NCBI GenBank assembly: GCA_034428455.1
Contig: DAOUHZ010000081.1
Coordinates: 1-6,696 of the forward strand
Direction of reading: 5' to 3'
DNA from: Bin87 sp034428455
Lineage (GTDB): Bacteria > Chloroflexota > Dehalococcoidia > Lucifugimonadales > UBA3495
DNA length: 6,696 nucleotides
Shown: positions 1-5,590 of the stretch, piece by piece
How the letters are laid out: the number at the start of each line of letters is the position of its first letter
Position numbering within the stretch: position 1 is the first letter of the stretch
Notes under the pieces: model-generated
The model's input: only the letters and a program-made list of their open reading frames with translations
Databases searched by the model: none
What the model was told of the DNA's origin: nothing
Position numbers and translations under genes: made by a program

Positions 1-46
1 TTGCCCCCGTGCGGCAATCAGGCTATCTTCCTCCAATCCCGTAGGT

Positions 47-74
47 AGTGTACACCCTGCGCCTGTGTTGTCAA
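47..74 (-). promoter_or_regulatory. Leftward sigma70-type promoter at window edge
   Basis: Read on the minus strand, a perfect -35 TTGACA (74 to 69) is followed after 16 bases by TACACT (52 to 47), which matches four of six -10 bases. Transcription would run left, out of the window. Downstream on the same strand a GGAGG (34 to 30) could be a ribosome site, but the first possible start, TTG at 17, lies 12 bases away and only five codons are visible. The gene it serves is therefore unseen. The box match is direct observation; promoter function is inference. Confidence 0.5.
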
Positions 75-79
75 GGGAT

Positions 80-553
80 AGTTACCAAAACTTTTGCCAG
101 AGCCAAGAGGTCGTTTACGGTCATCCCGTTAGCATCAAAATCGCATAACCGGCCATGGGACCACCCGGACTGTCGTCAGCCCAACAACTCAGCGCGTAGT
201 CCAGTTGGCCACAGGGGCAGCTGCCTTCCTGGACGAGCCGGCATCATTGCCGCTACCGTCAACCATGGCAGTAAAAACTTTGCGTATCACCCCCGACCGT
301 GGGGCTAACGAACGACCATCCGGCTCTGGCAGACACCGATCGATCAATCATCACCTGACCGCCTGACATCCGCCAGCAACCAACTCGTCACCTTCCCGGA
401 GGCCGCCAAAATGCACGAACCCTGAACCTCAGCGCCCATTCCAGTATAGGAAACACGATTCGCGCCCGCTTTTGCCGGCATCCGCCTGCCACATGCGCCG
501 CCATTGACCTTGGGGTCGCCATGTGCTGCCTGCGGTTTATGTCGCTGCCCGCG
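80..553. other. Intergenic stretch without a recognisable gene
   Basis: About 470 bases with no supported gene. The open frames here (48-308 on +, 388-570 on -) give Arg/Pro/Ser-rich translations with no domain I recognise, no good ribosome site and no codon pattern like the neighbours. The only visible structure is a nested inverted repeat: GTCCAG (199-204) and CTGGAC (229-234) surround the palindrome GGCAGCTGCC (216-225). This could be chance. Mixed AT- and GC-rich patches suggest decayed sequence, but no parent can be named. Confidence 0.5.
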
Positions 554-583
554 TTGAAAATCGCCGCCATCCCCTGCTAGAAT
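554..583 (+). promoter_or_regulatory. Extended -10 promoter of the tRNA-Gln gene
   Basis: TTGAAA (554-559) and TAGAAT (578-583) are separated by 18 bases, and a TG at 575-576 one base before the -10 makes it an extended -10 promoter. Transcription would begin near 590, only about five bases before the first base of the mature tRNA (595), so the 5' leader is very short. Both boxes match five of six consensus bases. The position directly before a tRNA with a terminator after it makes this a convincing single-gene transcription unit. Confidence 0.72.
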
Positions 584-594
584 TGTAGGGACGC

Positions 595-668
595 TGGGGA
601 TTAGTCTAGTGGTAAGACGCCTGACTCTGGATCAGGTATCACAGGTTCGAATCCTGTATCCCCAGCCA
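595..668 (+). tRNA. tRNA-Gln (anticodon CUG), CCA encoded
   Basis: A full cloverleaf can be drawn. The acceptor stem is TGGGGAT (595-601) with ATCCCCA (658-664), then discriminator G665 and an encoded CCA (666-668). The D stem is GTC (604-606) with GAC (616-618). The anticodon stem is CCTGA (620-624) with TCAGG (632-636) around the loop CTCTGGA. The T stem is ACAGG (641-645) with CCTGT (653-657) around TTCGAAT. The anticodon CTG at 627-629 reads CAG, so it charges glutamine. The weak T-A first pair is typical of bacterial tRNA-Gln. It sits between its own promoter (554-583) and terminator (686-706), so it is probably transcribed alone. Confidence 0.96.
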
Positions 669-685
669 CATCTTTTGCCTTCAAC

Positions 686-706
686 GCCCGCTCCGGCGGG
701 CTTTTT
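686..706 (+). terminator. Intrinsic terminator after tRNA-Gln
   Basis: A perfect 6-bp GC stem, GCCCGC (686-691) with GCGGGC (696-701), has the tetraloop TCCG and is followed directly by five T residues (702-706). It lies 17 bases after the tRNA CCA end and would end the tRNA transcript, isolating it from the protein genes downstream. Confidence 0.85.
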
Positions 707-757
707 GGTGCGTGCCCCAAGCGCGGTCGCCGACGCGCAACTGTTCTGGTTGTTGTC

Positions 758-784
758 ATTGCGAGGCGCTTGCGCCGTGGCAAT
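758..784. repeat. Intergenic palindromic element (hairpin)
   Basis: Outer arms ATTGC (758-762) and GCAAT (780-784) enclose an internal loop and a perfect inner stem GGCGC (765-769) with GCGCC (772-776), loop TT. The outline, CATTGCGAGG then a GC-rich centre then GTGGCAATC, resembles a class of short palindromes I recall as dispersed in the intergenic DNA of many bacteria. I cannot confirm copies elsewhere in this genome. It is probably non-coding and structured in RNA. There is no T tract, so it is not a classical terminator. Confidence 0.6.
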
Positions 785-915
785 CTCGCCCCCGCGCCGG
801 AACCGTTTCCCGAACGATCCCCCATTCCAACGAAATCGCCGCGCTGCGCTTGCACTGACTGTTCAGGTCAAACTGGGTACTCATCAGCGTTTGCCCCGAC
901 CCCGAATAAGTCAAA

Positions 916-960
916 ATATCCTGTCTATCCCGTTCATCCCGTTCATCTTGTTTATCCTGG
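916..960 (+). repeat. Five-unit 9-bp tandem repeat array
   Basis: Five consecutive 9-bp units can be read with the rough consensus NNATCCYGT: ATATCCTGT, CTATCCCGT, TCATCCCGT, TCATCTTGT and TTATCCTGG. The unit length is a multiple of three, so it keeps an open frame through the array and makes the dehydrogenase frame appear to extend upstream (a three-residue Pro/Val/Tyr/His repeat). I treat it as intergenic because the dehydrogenase has its own ribosome site and start at 1079. Similar TTCATCCTGTT-like arrays occur between genes in other bacteria, from memory only. Confidence 0.7.
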
Positions 961-1012
961 TAAATCTCGAGCCTTGCGCTTGAGACTGGGTACGTGTAGC
1001 GACGCGCCCAAG

Positions 1013-1041
1013 TTGCGCCTCCCCATGGGCTGGGATAGACT
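1013..1041 (+). promoter_or_regulatory. Weak candidate promoter for the dehydrogenase
   Basis: TTGCGC (1013-1018) and TAGACT (1036-1041) are 17 bases apart. They match three of six and four of six consensus bases. Transcription would start near 1048 and give a leader of about 30 bases to the GTG at 1079. The spacing is ideal but the boxes are poor, so this is a suggestion only. No better pair is visible between the tRNA terminator and the gene. Confidence 0.25.
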
Positions 1042-1078
1042 GACCTGCATCATTATCAGGGACAGCACAGGAGCCCCC

Positions 1079-2272
1079 GTGACCACCAGCGCCGAGACCT
1101 CCACCGTAGCCCAGACTCCAATCGAAGCCCGCAACCAGATCGTCAGCATGGTGCGGGACTTCGTCCGCCGAGAAGTCGAGCCCGCCGCCGCCGACCACGA
1201 CGCCAACGACACCGTCCCCTACGAGCTCATCGACCAGATGAAGGAACTCGGCCTCTTCGGCATCAACGTGCCGGAAGAGTACGGCGGCATGGGCCTGGAC
1301 TACACCACTTTCGCCATGATCTTTGAGGAGATCAGCAAAGGCTACATGGCCCTCACCGGCGCGCTGGGCACCCACCACATCCTGACCTACGTGCTCACTC
1401 ACTACGGCACCCAGGAGCAGCGGGACCGGTTCCTGCCGCGCCTCGCCAGCGGCCAGATGCGCGGCGGCCTGGCCCTCACCGAGCCCGGCGGCGGCAGCGA
1501 CGTCGGCGCCTTGCAGACCCGCGCCGTCAAGGATGGCGAGGAGTACGTGGTCAACGGCTCCAAGATGTTCATCACCAACGCCGAGTCCGGCGACGCCTTC
1601 TGCCTGCTGGCCCGCACCAACCCCGACGCCTCGCTCAAGCACCGCGGTCTCTCCGCCTTCGTTATCGAGAAGGACGGCAGCCCCGGCTTCAAGGTCGGCC
1701 GCCACCTGGACAAGCTGGGCTATCGCGGCCTCGACACCTGCGAGCTCTTCTTCGAGGATTTCCGCATCCCCGCCGAGAATCTCATCGGCGGCGAGGAGAA
1801 CGTCGGCTTCGGCCAGGTGATGAGCGGGCTGGAGACGGGCCGGATCAACGTGGGCGCCCGCGCCGTCGGCGTGGCCCAGGCCGCCCTCGACGCCTCCATG
1901 CGCTACATCCAGCAGCGCGAGACCTTCGGCGTGCCCATCAGCCAGCACCAGGCCATCCAGCTCAAGATCGCCGACATGGCCACCAAGATCCAGGCGGCGC
2001 GGCTGCTGGTCTACGACGCCGCCGCCAAGAAGGACAGTGGCGAGCGCATCGACCTGGAGTCGGGCATGGCCAAGCTCTTCGCCAGCGAGGTTTGCGGCGA
2101 GGTCTCCATGGAGGCCATGCGCATCCACGGCGGCTACGGCTACACCAAGGACTTCCCCGTGGAGCGGTACTACCGCGACGCCCCGCTCATGATCATCGGC
2201 GAGGGCACCAACGAGATCATGCGCCTCGTCATCGCCCGCCAGCTCCTCCGCCGCCCCGAGTACCAGTTGTAG
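1079..2272 (+). CDS. Acyl-CoA dehydrogenase (FAD, short/medium-chain type)
   Basis: A cytoplasmic flavoenzyme of 397 residues, close to the family's usual length of about 380. The family oxidises acyl-CoA to trans-2-enoyl-CoA and passes electrons to electron-transfer flavoprotein; chain-length preference cannot be read here. The helical N-domain covers about 15-125. The flavin motif ALTEPGGGSD is at 132-141, followed by KMFITNA (162-168). The C-terminal helical domain holds QRETFG (279-284) and the second family signature around HGGYGYTKDFPVER (350-363). Glu375 in GEGTNEI is the catalytic base position of the medium-chain type. Arg348 replaces the Gln usual in the signature. The GTG at 1079 is chosen because AGGAG (1069-1073) precedes it by five bases and the protein then begins where homologues do. 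An in-frame ATG at 1025 has no ribosome site, and the frame further upstream only reads through repeats. Codons end almost always in C or G. The methyltransferase follows after eight bases. Confidence 0.95.
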   Translation: MTTSAETSTVAQTPIEARNQIVSMVRDFVRREVEPAAADHDANDTVPYELIDQMKELGLFGINVPEEYGGMGLDYTTFAMIFEEISKGYMALTGALGTHHILTYVLTHYGTQEQRDRFLPRLASGQMRGGLALTEPGGGSDVGALQTRAVKDGEEYVVNGSKMFITNAESGDAFCLLARTNPDASLKHRGLSAFVIEKDGSPGFKVGRHLDKLGYRGLDTCELFFEDFRIPAENLIGGEENVGFGQVMSGLETGRINVGARAVGVAQAALDASMRYIQQRETFGVPISQHQAIQLKIADMATKIQAARLLVYDAAAKKDSGERIDLESGMAKLFASEVCGEVSMEAMRIHGGYGYTKDFPVERYYRDAPLMIIGEGTNEIMRLVIARQLLRRPEYQL

Positions 2273-2280
2273 GTGGCACG

Positions 2281-2982
2281 ATGGTTCAGCAGAGGAAAAA
2301 CGATGGACTCGCGTCGCCATTGAACGGGTATGGCGACCGGTTTGTTAAAGCCGGAGATTCCGGCCACGGAGCAGACATCAGCAGCCAACGGGAGGACGAC
2401 TTGGACAGGATGGCGTTGCGATATGCCAGTGGCTTGACCTCCCTGCTCAATCCAGCGGTGGTTTATGACATCGGATGCGGTTACGGCACAATGGCAATTA
2501 AATTCGCCAATATGGGCTGCGTGGTGGTAGCTTGCGATATTGAGCCGATGCCGGCCTTGTCGGAATTTGCTCGCAATACGGGCCAGCTGCGATCAGAGTA
2601 CATCGTTCAGGCCGATGCTTGCGAGATAAACTGGTCGAGATTCCCACAGCCGGATGTCGTTTATTCGCAACGGTTCCTGCATTATCTACGGTTCGATCAG
2701 GCGGTGGAGCTATTGCACACGCTAACGCAACGCGCCGATTGCACTGTCTATCTATCGATGTCGGGTCTGCACAGCGAACTAGGGATAAACTACCCAAAGG
2801 TGACGTTGCAATCCCGGTTTGCGTATTTGGATGGCCTGATGGCACAGAAACACGGGATTCGACAGAAAGTTTGCCTATACGATTTGGAAGATGCAAAGAG
2901 TCTTGCTGATAACTGTGGCCTGCGTGTTATTGACTTATGGCTTTCAGATTTTGGCAACGTGAAATTGGTAGCGGAACGATGA
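2281..2982 (+). CDS. Class I SAM-dependent methyltransferase
   Basis: A soluble protein of 233 residues that should transfer a methyl group from S-adenosylmethionine. The substrate is unknown. Motif I, YDIGCGYG (62-69), binds SAM. Asp86 in VVACDIEP is the usual acidic residue for the ribose hydroxyls. DACEI (112-116) is the motif III region, and PDVVYSQRFLHYL (124-136) is the motif IV region, whose LH-x-L ending is typical of UbiE/Methyltransf_11-like enzymes. The first 45 residues are polar and not conserved in any way I recognise. The ATG at 2281 has AGGTGG (2271-2276) four bases before it and lies eight bases after the dehydrogenase stop; the frame continues upstream only as a shadow of that gene. 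Its stop overlaps the kinase start as ATGA (2979-2982), so the two are translationally coupled. GC content falls sharply here: 28 of 60 in bases 2461-2520, against 44 of 60 in bases 1801-1860 of the dehydrogenase. This suggests a different origin from its upstream neighbour. Confidence 0.87.
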   Translation: MVQQRKNDGLASPLNGYGDRFVKAGDSGHGADISSQREDDLDRMALRYASGLTSLLNPAVVYDIGCGYGTMAIKFANMGCVVVACDIEPMPALSEFARNTGQLRSEYIVQADACEINWSRFPQPDVVYSQRFLHYLRFDQAVELLHTLTQRADCTVYLSMSGLHSELGINYPKVTLQSRFAYLDGLMAQKHGIRQKVCLYDLEDAKSLADNCGLRVIDLWLSDFGNVKLVAER

Positions 2983-4010
2983 AATCGGCGAAAATTCTGG
3001 TCATCGGCTCTGCCCATCTTGACATTCTAGCCGAGTTCAATGATTTCGGGCAGGAAGACGCCATCGACAAAATCGGCAGCGCAGTCAATTTAGGTTTTGG
3101 AGGCACAGCCCTCAACATTTCAGCCTGGCTGGACGAACTGGGATACCGTCCTTTTCTCTTCACAGCTATAGACCACTCTTCGTTTACTGGACAGGCAGTT
3201 TTGAACGCGCTCCGCGCCGGCAGACTATCAACCAAGTACGTGCTTGATGACTCACAGTTATCCGACAGCGCTTTTGTGGCCGGATTAACCGGCGGTGATT
3301 TGAACTTTGCGGTTTCCTATATGGGAGTAGGAGAATCTGGGCGCATGGAGGACGCGCTTTCGGAAGTAGTCCCGAGATTTAGATGGGTCGTGTTTGACTG
3401 CAACTTGTCCAAGTGGATGATTGGCGTGATCGCCGAACTCTGCCGGGACACCCGCGCTACTCTGATTGGCACAGCCACCAGCGACACCAAAGCCGACCGT
3501 CTGCTCTCGGCACAACCTTACGGTATTGGTGCCGTGTCCCTTAACCTCCGTGAGGCGGGGGCCTTGTTGGATGTTGCAGAGCCAAACCCCGAACAGTTTC
3601 GCGAACTCCGAGCCCAACTCAATTGTGAGACCTTGCTCGTGACCGTCGGCAAGGAAGGATGGTATCTGGTGCAGAACGATGTGGCGCACTATTCGCCGCC
3701 CCTCGGTATTGACCCGATTAGTACCGTCGGCGCCGGCGACGCCGCCTGCGCTGGCTTGATTAGCGCTTTGGTCACCAGTCGCCCCATTCCCGAAGAAGTT
3801 AACCGCGTGGTAGCGCGCGCCCTGCGTTCCAGAAGCCCAACCGAGTTCTCCGAGCGGACCTCCGCTGATGTACTGCCTCGTATCCTGAAAAGACGGCGCA
3901 TGGTCAGAAACGGCGCGCTGTCGGCTGGTCTGTTCTTTATCGGCATCGTGCTGACCTGGTTCGTCGAGCACGGATTGTCATGGCTTACCGGGTTGCTGGG
4001 AAGTTTCTAA
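2979..4010 (+). CDS. PfkB-family kinase with C-terminal membrane segment
   Basis: A protein of 343 residues whose first 300 form a ribokinase/PfkB-type kinase, which phosphorylates the hydroxyl of a sugar or nucleoside with ATP. N-terminal KILVIGSAHLDIL (5-17) is the first strand with the substrate-binding Asp. GGTALN (41-46) is the GG-x-x-x-N motif. SLNLREAG (187-194) contains the N-x-x-E magnesium motif (Asn189, Glu192). VTVGKEG (221-227) and the signature STVGAGDAACAGL (248-260) form the ATP site, with Asp254 as catalytic base. The middle region (CNLSKWM..., then TSDTKADRL at 167-175) reminds me of pseudouridine-kinase-like members; I would not assign it. Unusually, residues 304-310 are KRRRMVR and 311-329 are a hydrophobic segment ending near Trp327, followed by an amphipathic tail. 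This predicts a tail-anchored kinase with its catalytic domain in the cytoplasm. The ATG at 2979 overlaps the methyltransferase stop; the frame upstream of it is a shadow. Confidence 0.88.
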   Translation: MKSAKILVIGSAHLDILAEFNDFGQEDAIDKIGSAVNLGFGGTALNISAWLDELGYRPFLFTAIDHSSFTGQAVLNALRAGRLSTKYVLDDSQLSDSAFVAGLTGGDLNFAVSYMGVGESGRMEDALSEVVPRFRWVVFDCNLSKWMIGVIAELCRDTRATLIGTATSDTKADRLLSAQPYGIGAVSLNLREAGALLDVAEPNPEQFRELRAQLNCETLLVTVGKEGWYLVQNDVAHYSPPLGIDPISTVGAGDAACAGLISALVTSRPIPEEVNRVVARALRSRSPTEFSERTSADVLPRILKRRRMVRNGALSAGLFFIGIVLTWFVEHGLSWLTGLLGSF

Positions 4011-4018
4011 GCAATAGG

Positions 4019-4024
4019 TATAAT
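4019..4024 (+). promoter_or_regulatory. Perfect -10 box TATAAT, weak -35
   Basis: TATAAT lies nine bases after the kinase stop. The nearest -35-like hexamer, TTGCTG (3993-3998), is 20 bases away, which is too long for a standard promoter, and there is no TG extension. If active, transcription would begin near 4031 and serve the membrane-protein gene at 4150 and selD. It would then conflict with the small ORF at 4023, whose ATG overlaps the box. Confidence 0.3.
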
Positions 4025-4115
4025 GGACGAATACATCTCGGAACTGCTCGACCTCCCTCTCGCCGGAATTCCTGCAAGAGGCTGGATTGGCTTCCTGAAG
4101 CAATTTGAGCAGTAG
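4023..4115 (+). CDS. Possible 30-residue small ORF, unknown function
   Basis: An ATG-to-TAG frame of 30 codons between the kinase and the small membrane-protein gene. The translation begins MDEYISELLDLPLAGIPARG and ends with a Trp/Phe-rich, slightly amphipathic stretch. AGGT (4016-4019) lies three bases before the ATG, which is closer than ideal. I recognise no family. It fills most of the 139-base gap between genes, and its acidic, hydrophobic composition is plausible for a short peptide or leader. A frame this short can easily arise by chance, and the start overlaps a TATAAT that may instead be a promoter. Confidence 0.22.
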   Translation: MDEYISELLDLPLAGIPARGWIGFLKQFEQ

Positions 4116-4149
4116 CTGCGCACCGGTTCCTTTTCGACAGGAAACTTCC

Positions 4150-4485
4150 ATGTCCCACCAACCGCCAACCGGCCGACCATCGACCCTCGACTTGCTGCGG
4201 AATCTGGTCATGATTTCGTGGGTAGCGTTTCTACTGGCTACCCAGCCTTTCTGGATGCCGTTTTTCCTCGTCGGCGCGATGCGACAGCGGCGAGCGATAC
4301 GCGCTTTCATCCTTGAACGAGCCGGAGGCCGCAAGCTTGACGACATATCCATTCATGCGCTGACCATGGCCTGGATTGAGCAGAACCCTCACCTTTGTCC
4401 CAACGGTTGGCAGGACCGCAAGTTTGAACAGCTCAAGTGGCGGTTCAAGAGCGTGGCCGAGCACCTCAATGAGCGAGGTAATTAA
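4150..4485 (+). CDS. Small membrane protein of unknown function
   Basis: A protein of 111 residues that I do not recognise. After a polar N-terminus (1-13) comes a hydrophobic stretch from about 15 to 44, rich in Leu, Phe and Trp with a Pro at 37. It is either one long transmembrane helix or a tight hairpin of two. RQRRAIR (45-51) follows and would sit in the cytoplasm. The remaining 60 residues are soluble, with a helical, charged C-terminus (86-110) rich in Lys, Arg and Glu. The ATG at 4150 is chosen because AGGA (4139-4142) precedes it by seven bases; the frame extends upstream to 4105 without a better site. The TAA ends four bases before the selD start, so both are probably on one message. 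Codon use is mixed, between the low-GC kinase and the GC-rich selD. It could be a partner of the membrane-tailed kinase, but that rests only on position. Confidence 0.68.
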   Translation: MSHQPPTGRPSTLDLLRNLVMISWVAFLLATQPFWMPFFLVGAMRQRRAIRAFILERAGGRKLDDISIHALTMAWIEQNPHLCPNGWQDRKFEQLKWRFKSVAEHLNERGN

Positions 4486-4489
4486 CTCC

Positions 4490-5545
4490 ATGACCCAACT
4501 GGAAACCCCACCCATCCGTCTCACCGAGCTGTCCCACTGCGCGGGTTGAGCGGCCAAGCTGAGCCTTGAGGACCTGGGCCAGGTCCTGAGTTATGTTCCG
4601 CTGCTGTCGCACCCCGACCTGCTGGTGGGGGCGGAGACGGGAGACGATGCCGCCGTTTATCGCATCAACGACGAGACGGCGCTGATCGTCACCGTCGACT
4701 TCTTCCCGCCCATCACCGACGACCCCTACGAGTTCGGCGCCATCGCCGCGGCCAACTCCCTGTCCGACGTGTACGCCATGGGCGGCAAGCCTCTCATCGC
4801 GCTGAACGTCGTCGGCTTCCCGGCTTCCCTGGACAAGGAGATCCTGGGCAAAACCATGCAGGGCGGCTACGCCAAGGCCGCCGAGGCCGAGTGCCTCATC
4901 GTCGGCGGCCACACCGTCGACGACCCCGAGCCCAAGTACGGCCTGTCGGTCATCGGCGTCGTGGAGCCGGGCAAGCAGGTCAGCAACGCCGGCGCCAGGG
5001 CCGGAGACGTGCTGGTCCTCAGCAAGCCCATCGGCACCGGCATCATCACCACCGCCGGCAAGCAGGGCGTGGTCGACCCGGACGTCATGTCCGGCGCCGT
5101 GGAAACCATGGCGGCGCTGAACCGCCCCGGCGCGGTGGCTATGCAGCGGGTGGGAGTCAACGCGGCCACGGACATCACCGGCTTCGGCCTGATGGGACAC
5201 CTGAAGAGCATGGTCAAGGGAAGCGGCGTCGCCGCCGAGGTGAATCTGGCCGCCATCCCCGTGCTTGCCGGCACTCGGGAACTGCTGGACAACGGCGTCG
5301 CGCCCGGCGGCACCCACCGCAACCTCAGCAGCGTCCAGGACGTCGTGACCTGGGATCCCACGCTGACCGACGAGGACCGGCTGCTCCTCTGCGACGCCCA
5401 GACCTCCGGCGGCCTGCTCATGTCGGTTCCTTCAGACCGGGCAGATGCTCTGGTGGCCGCCCTCCGGGAAGAGGGAGCGCCCTGCGCCGCCATCGTCGGC
5501 CGCATCACCGACGGCCCGGCGGGTACTATTGCCGCCACCAGGTAG
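4490..5545 (+). CDS. selD: Selenophosphate synthetase with selenocysteine (Sec20)
   Basis: Makes selenophosphate from selenide and ATP, the selenium donor for selenocysteine and selenouridine synthesis, in the cytoplasm. The true product is 351 residues (E. coli SelD has 347) and includes an in-frame TGA at 4547-4549 read as Sec20. The N-terminus RLTELSHCAGUAAKL aligns with the family pattern LTxxSHGAGCGCK: Sec20 falls on catalytic Cys17 of E. coli and Lys23 on its Lys20. Metal-binding Asp53, Asp70 and Asp93 keep the E. coli spacing (51, 68, 91), and Asp228 in TDITGFGLMGHL matches Asp227. Other family blocks are SDVYAMGGKP (92-101), GGHTVDDPEPKYGL (139-152) and DAQTSGGLL (302-310). A SECIS-like hairpin follows the TGA. 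The ATG at 4490 has GAGGT (4475-4479) ten bases upstream, and the previous gene ends four bases before. Reading TGA as stop would remove the first 45 residues and the active site. Cys17 and Sec20 form a CxxU pair. GC and codon use resemble the dehydrogenase, not the block just upstream. Confidence 0.95.
4569..4587 (+). promoter_or_regulatory. Bacterial SECIS hairpin in selD
   Basis: AGGACCTG (4569-4576) pairs perfectly with CAGGTCCT (4580-4587), leaving the loop GGC (4577-4579). The loop begins 27 bases after the TGA codon (4547-4549). From what I know of bacterial SECIS elements, the apical loop lies roughly 16-37 bases after the UGA and carries a G in its first two positions. Both hold. The hairpin is inside the coding sequence (residues about 27-33) and would bind SelB carrying Sec-tRNA. 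I did not compute folding energy. Confidence 0.85.
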
Positions 5546-5590
5546 CGCCCTTTCCTATCCTGTCCTGCACACACTGCGGAGCGCGTGATT

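Noticed and set aside
216..225. GGCAGCTGCC palindrome as an operator
   Set aside because: A ten-base palindrome is expected by chance in GC-rich DNA, and it is near no promoter or gene.
48..308. 86-codon + frame near the left edge
   Set aside because: No ribosome site, no recognisable domain, and its start overlaps the leftward promoter. The composition looks non-coding.
916..960. CRISPR array
   Set aside because: Units are 9 bases in direct tandem with no spacers, so this is a simple tandem repeat.
770..1078. Upstream extension of the dehydrogenase frame to 770
   Set aside because: It reads through the palindrome and the 9-bp array, has no ribosome site, and adds residues unlike any dehydrogenase. 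GTG at 1079 with AGGAG is far better.
911..2320. Long minus-strand open frame (469 codons) across the dehydrogenase
   Set aside because: It is the antisense shadow of a very GC-rich gene. Its translation is a low-complexity Gly/Ala/Val/His/Asp mix without domains, whereas the + strand has full family motifs.
4547..4549. TGA as a true stop, making selD a truncated pseudogene or a gene starting at 4625
   Set aside because: The sequence before the TGA keeps SelD motifs in frame, the TGA falls on the catalytic residue, and a SECIS-like hairpin follows. A random nonsense mutation would not bring the hairpin.
4466..5317. Minus-strand open frame of 283 codons opposite selD
   Set aside because: Antisense shadow of a GC-rich gene with a Gly/Val/Asp/His-rich translation; selD motifs are unambiguous on the + strand.
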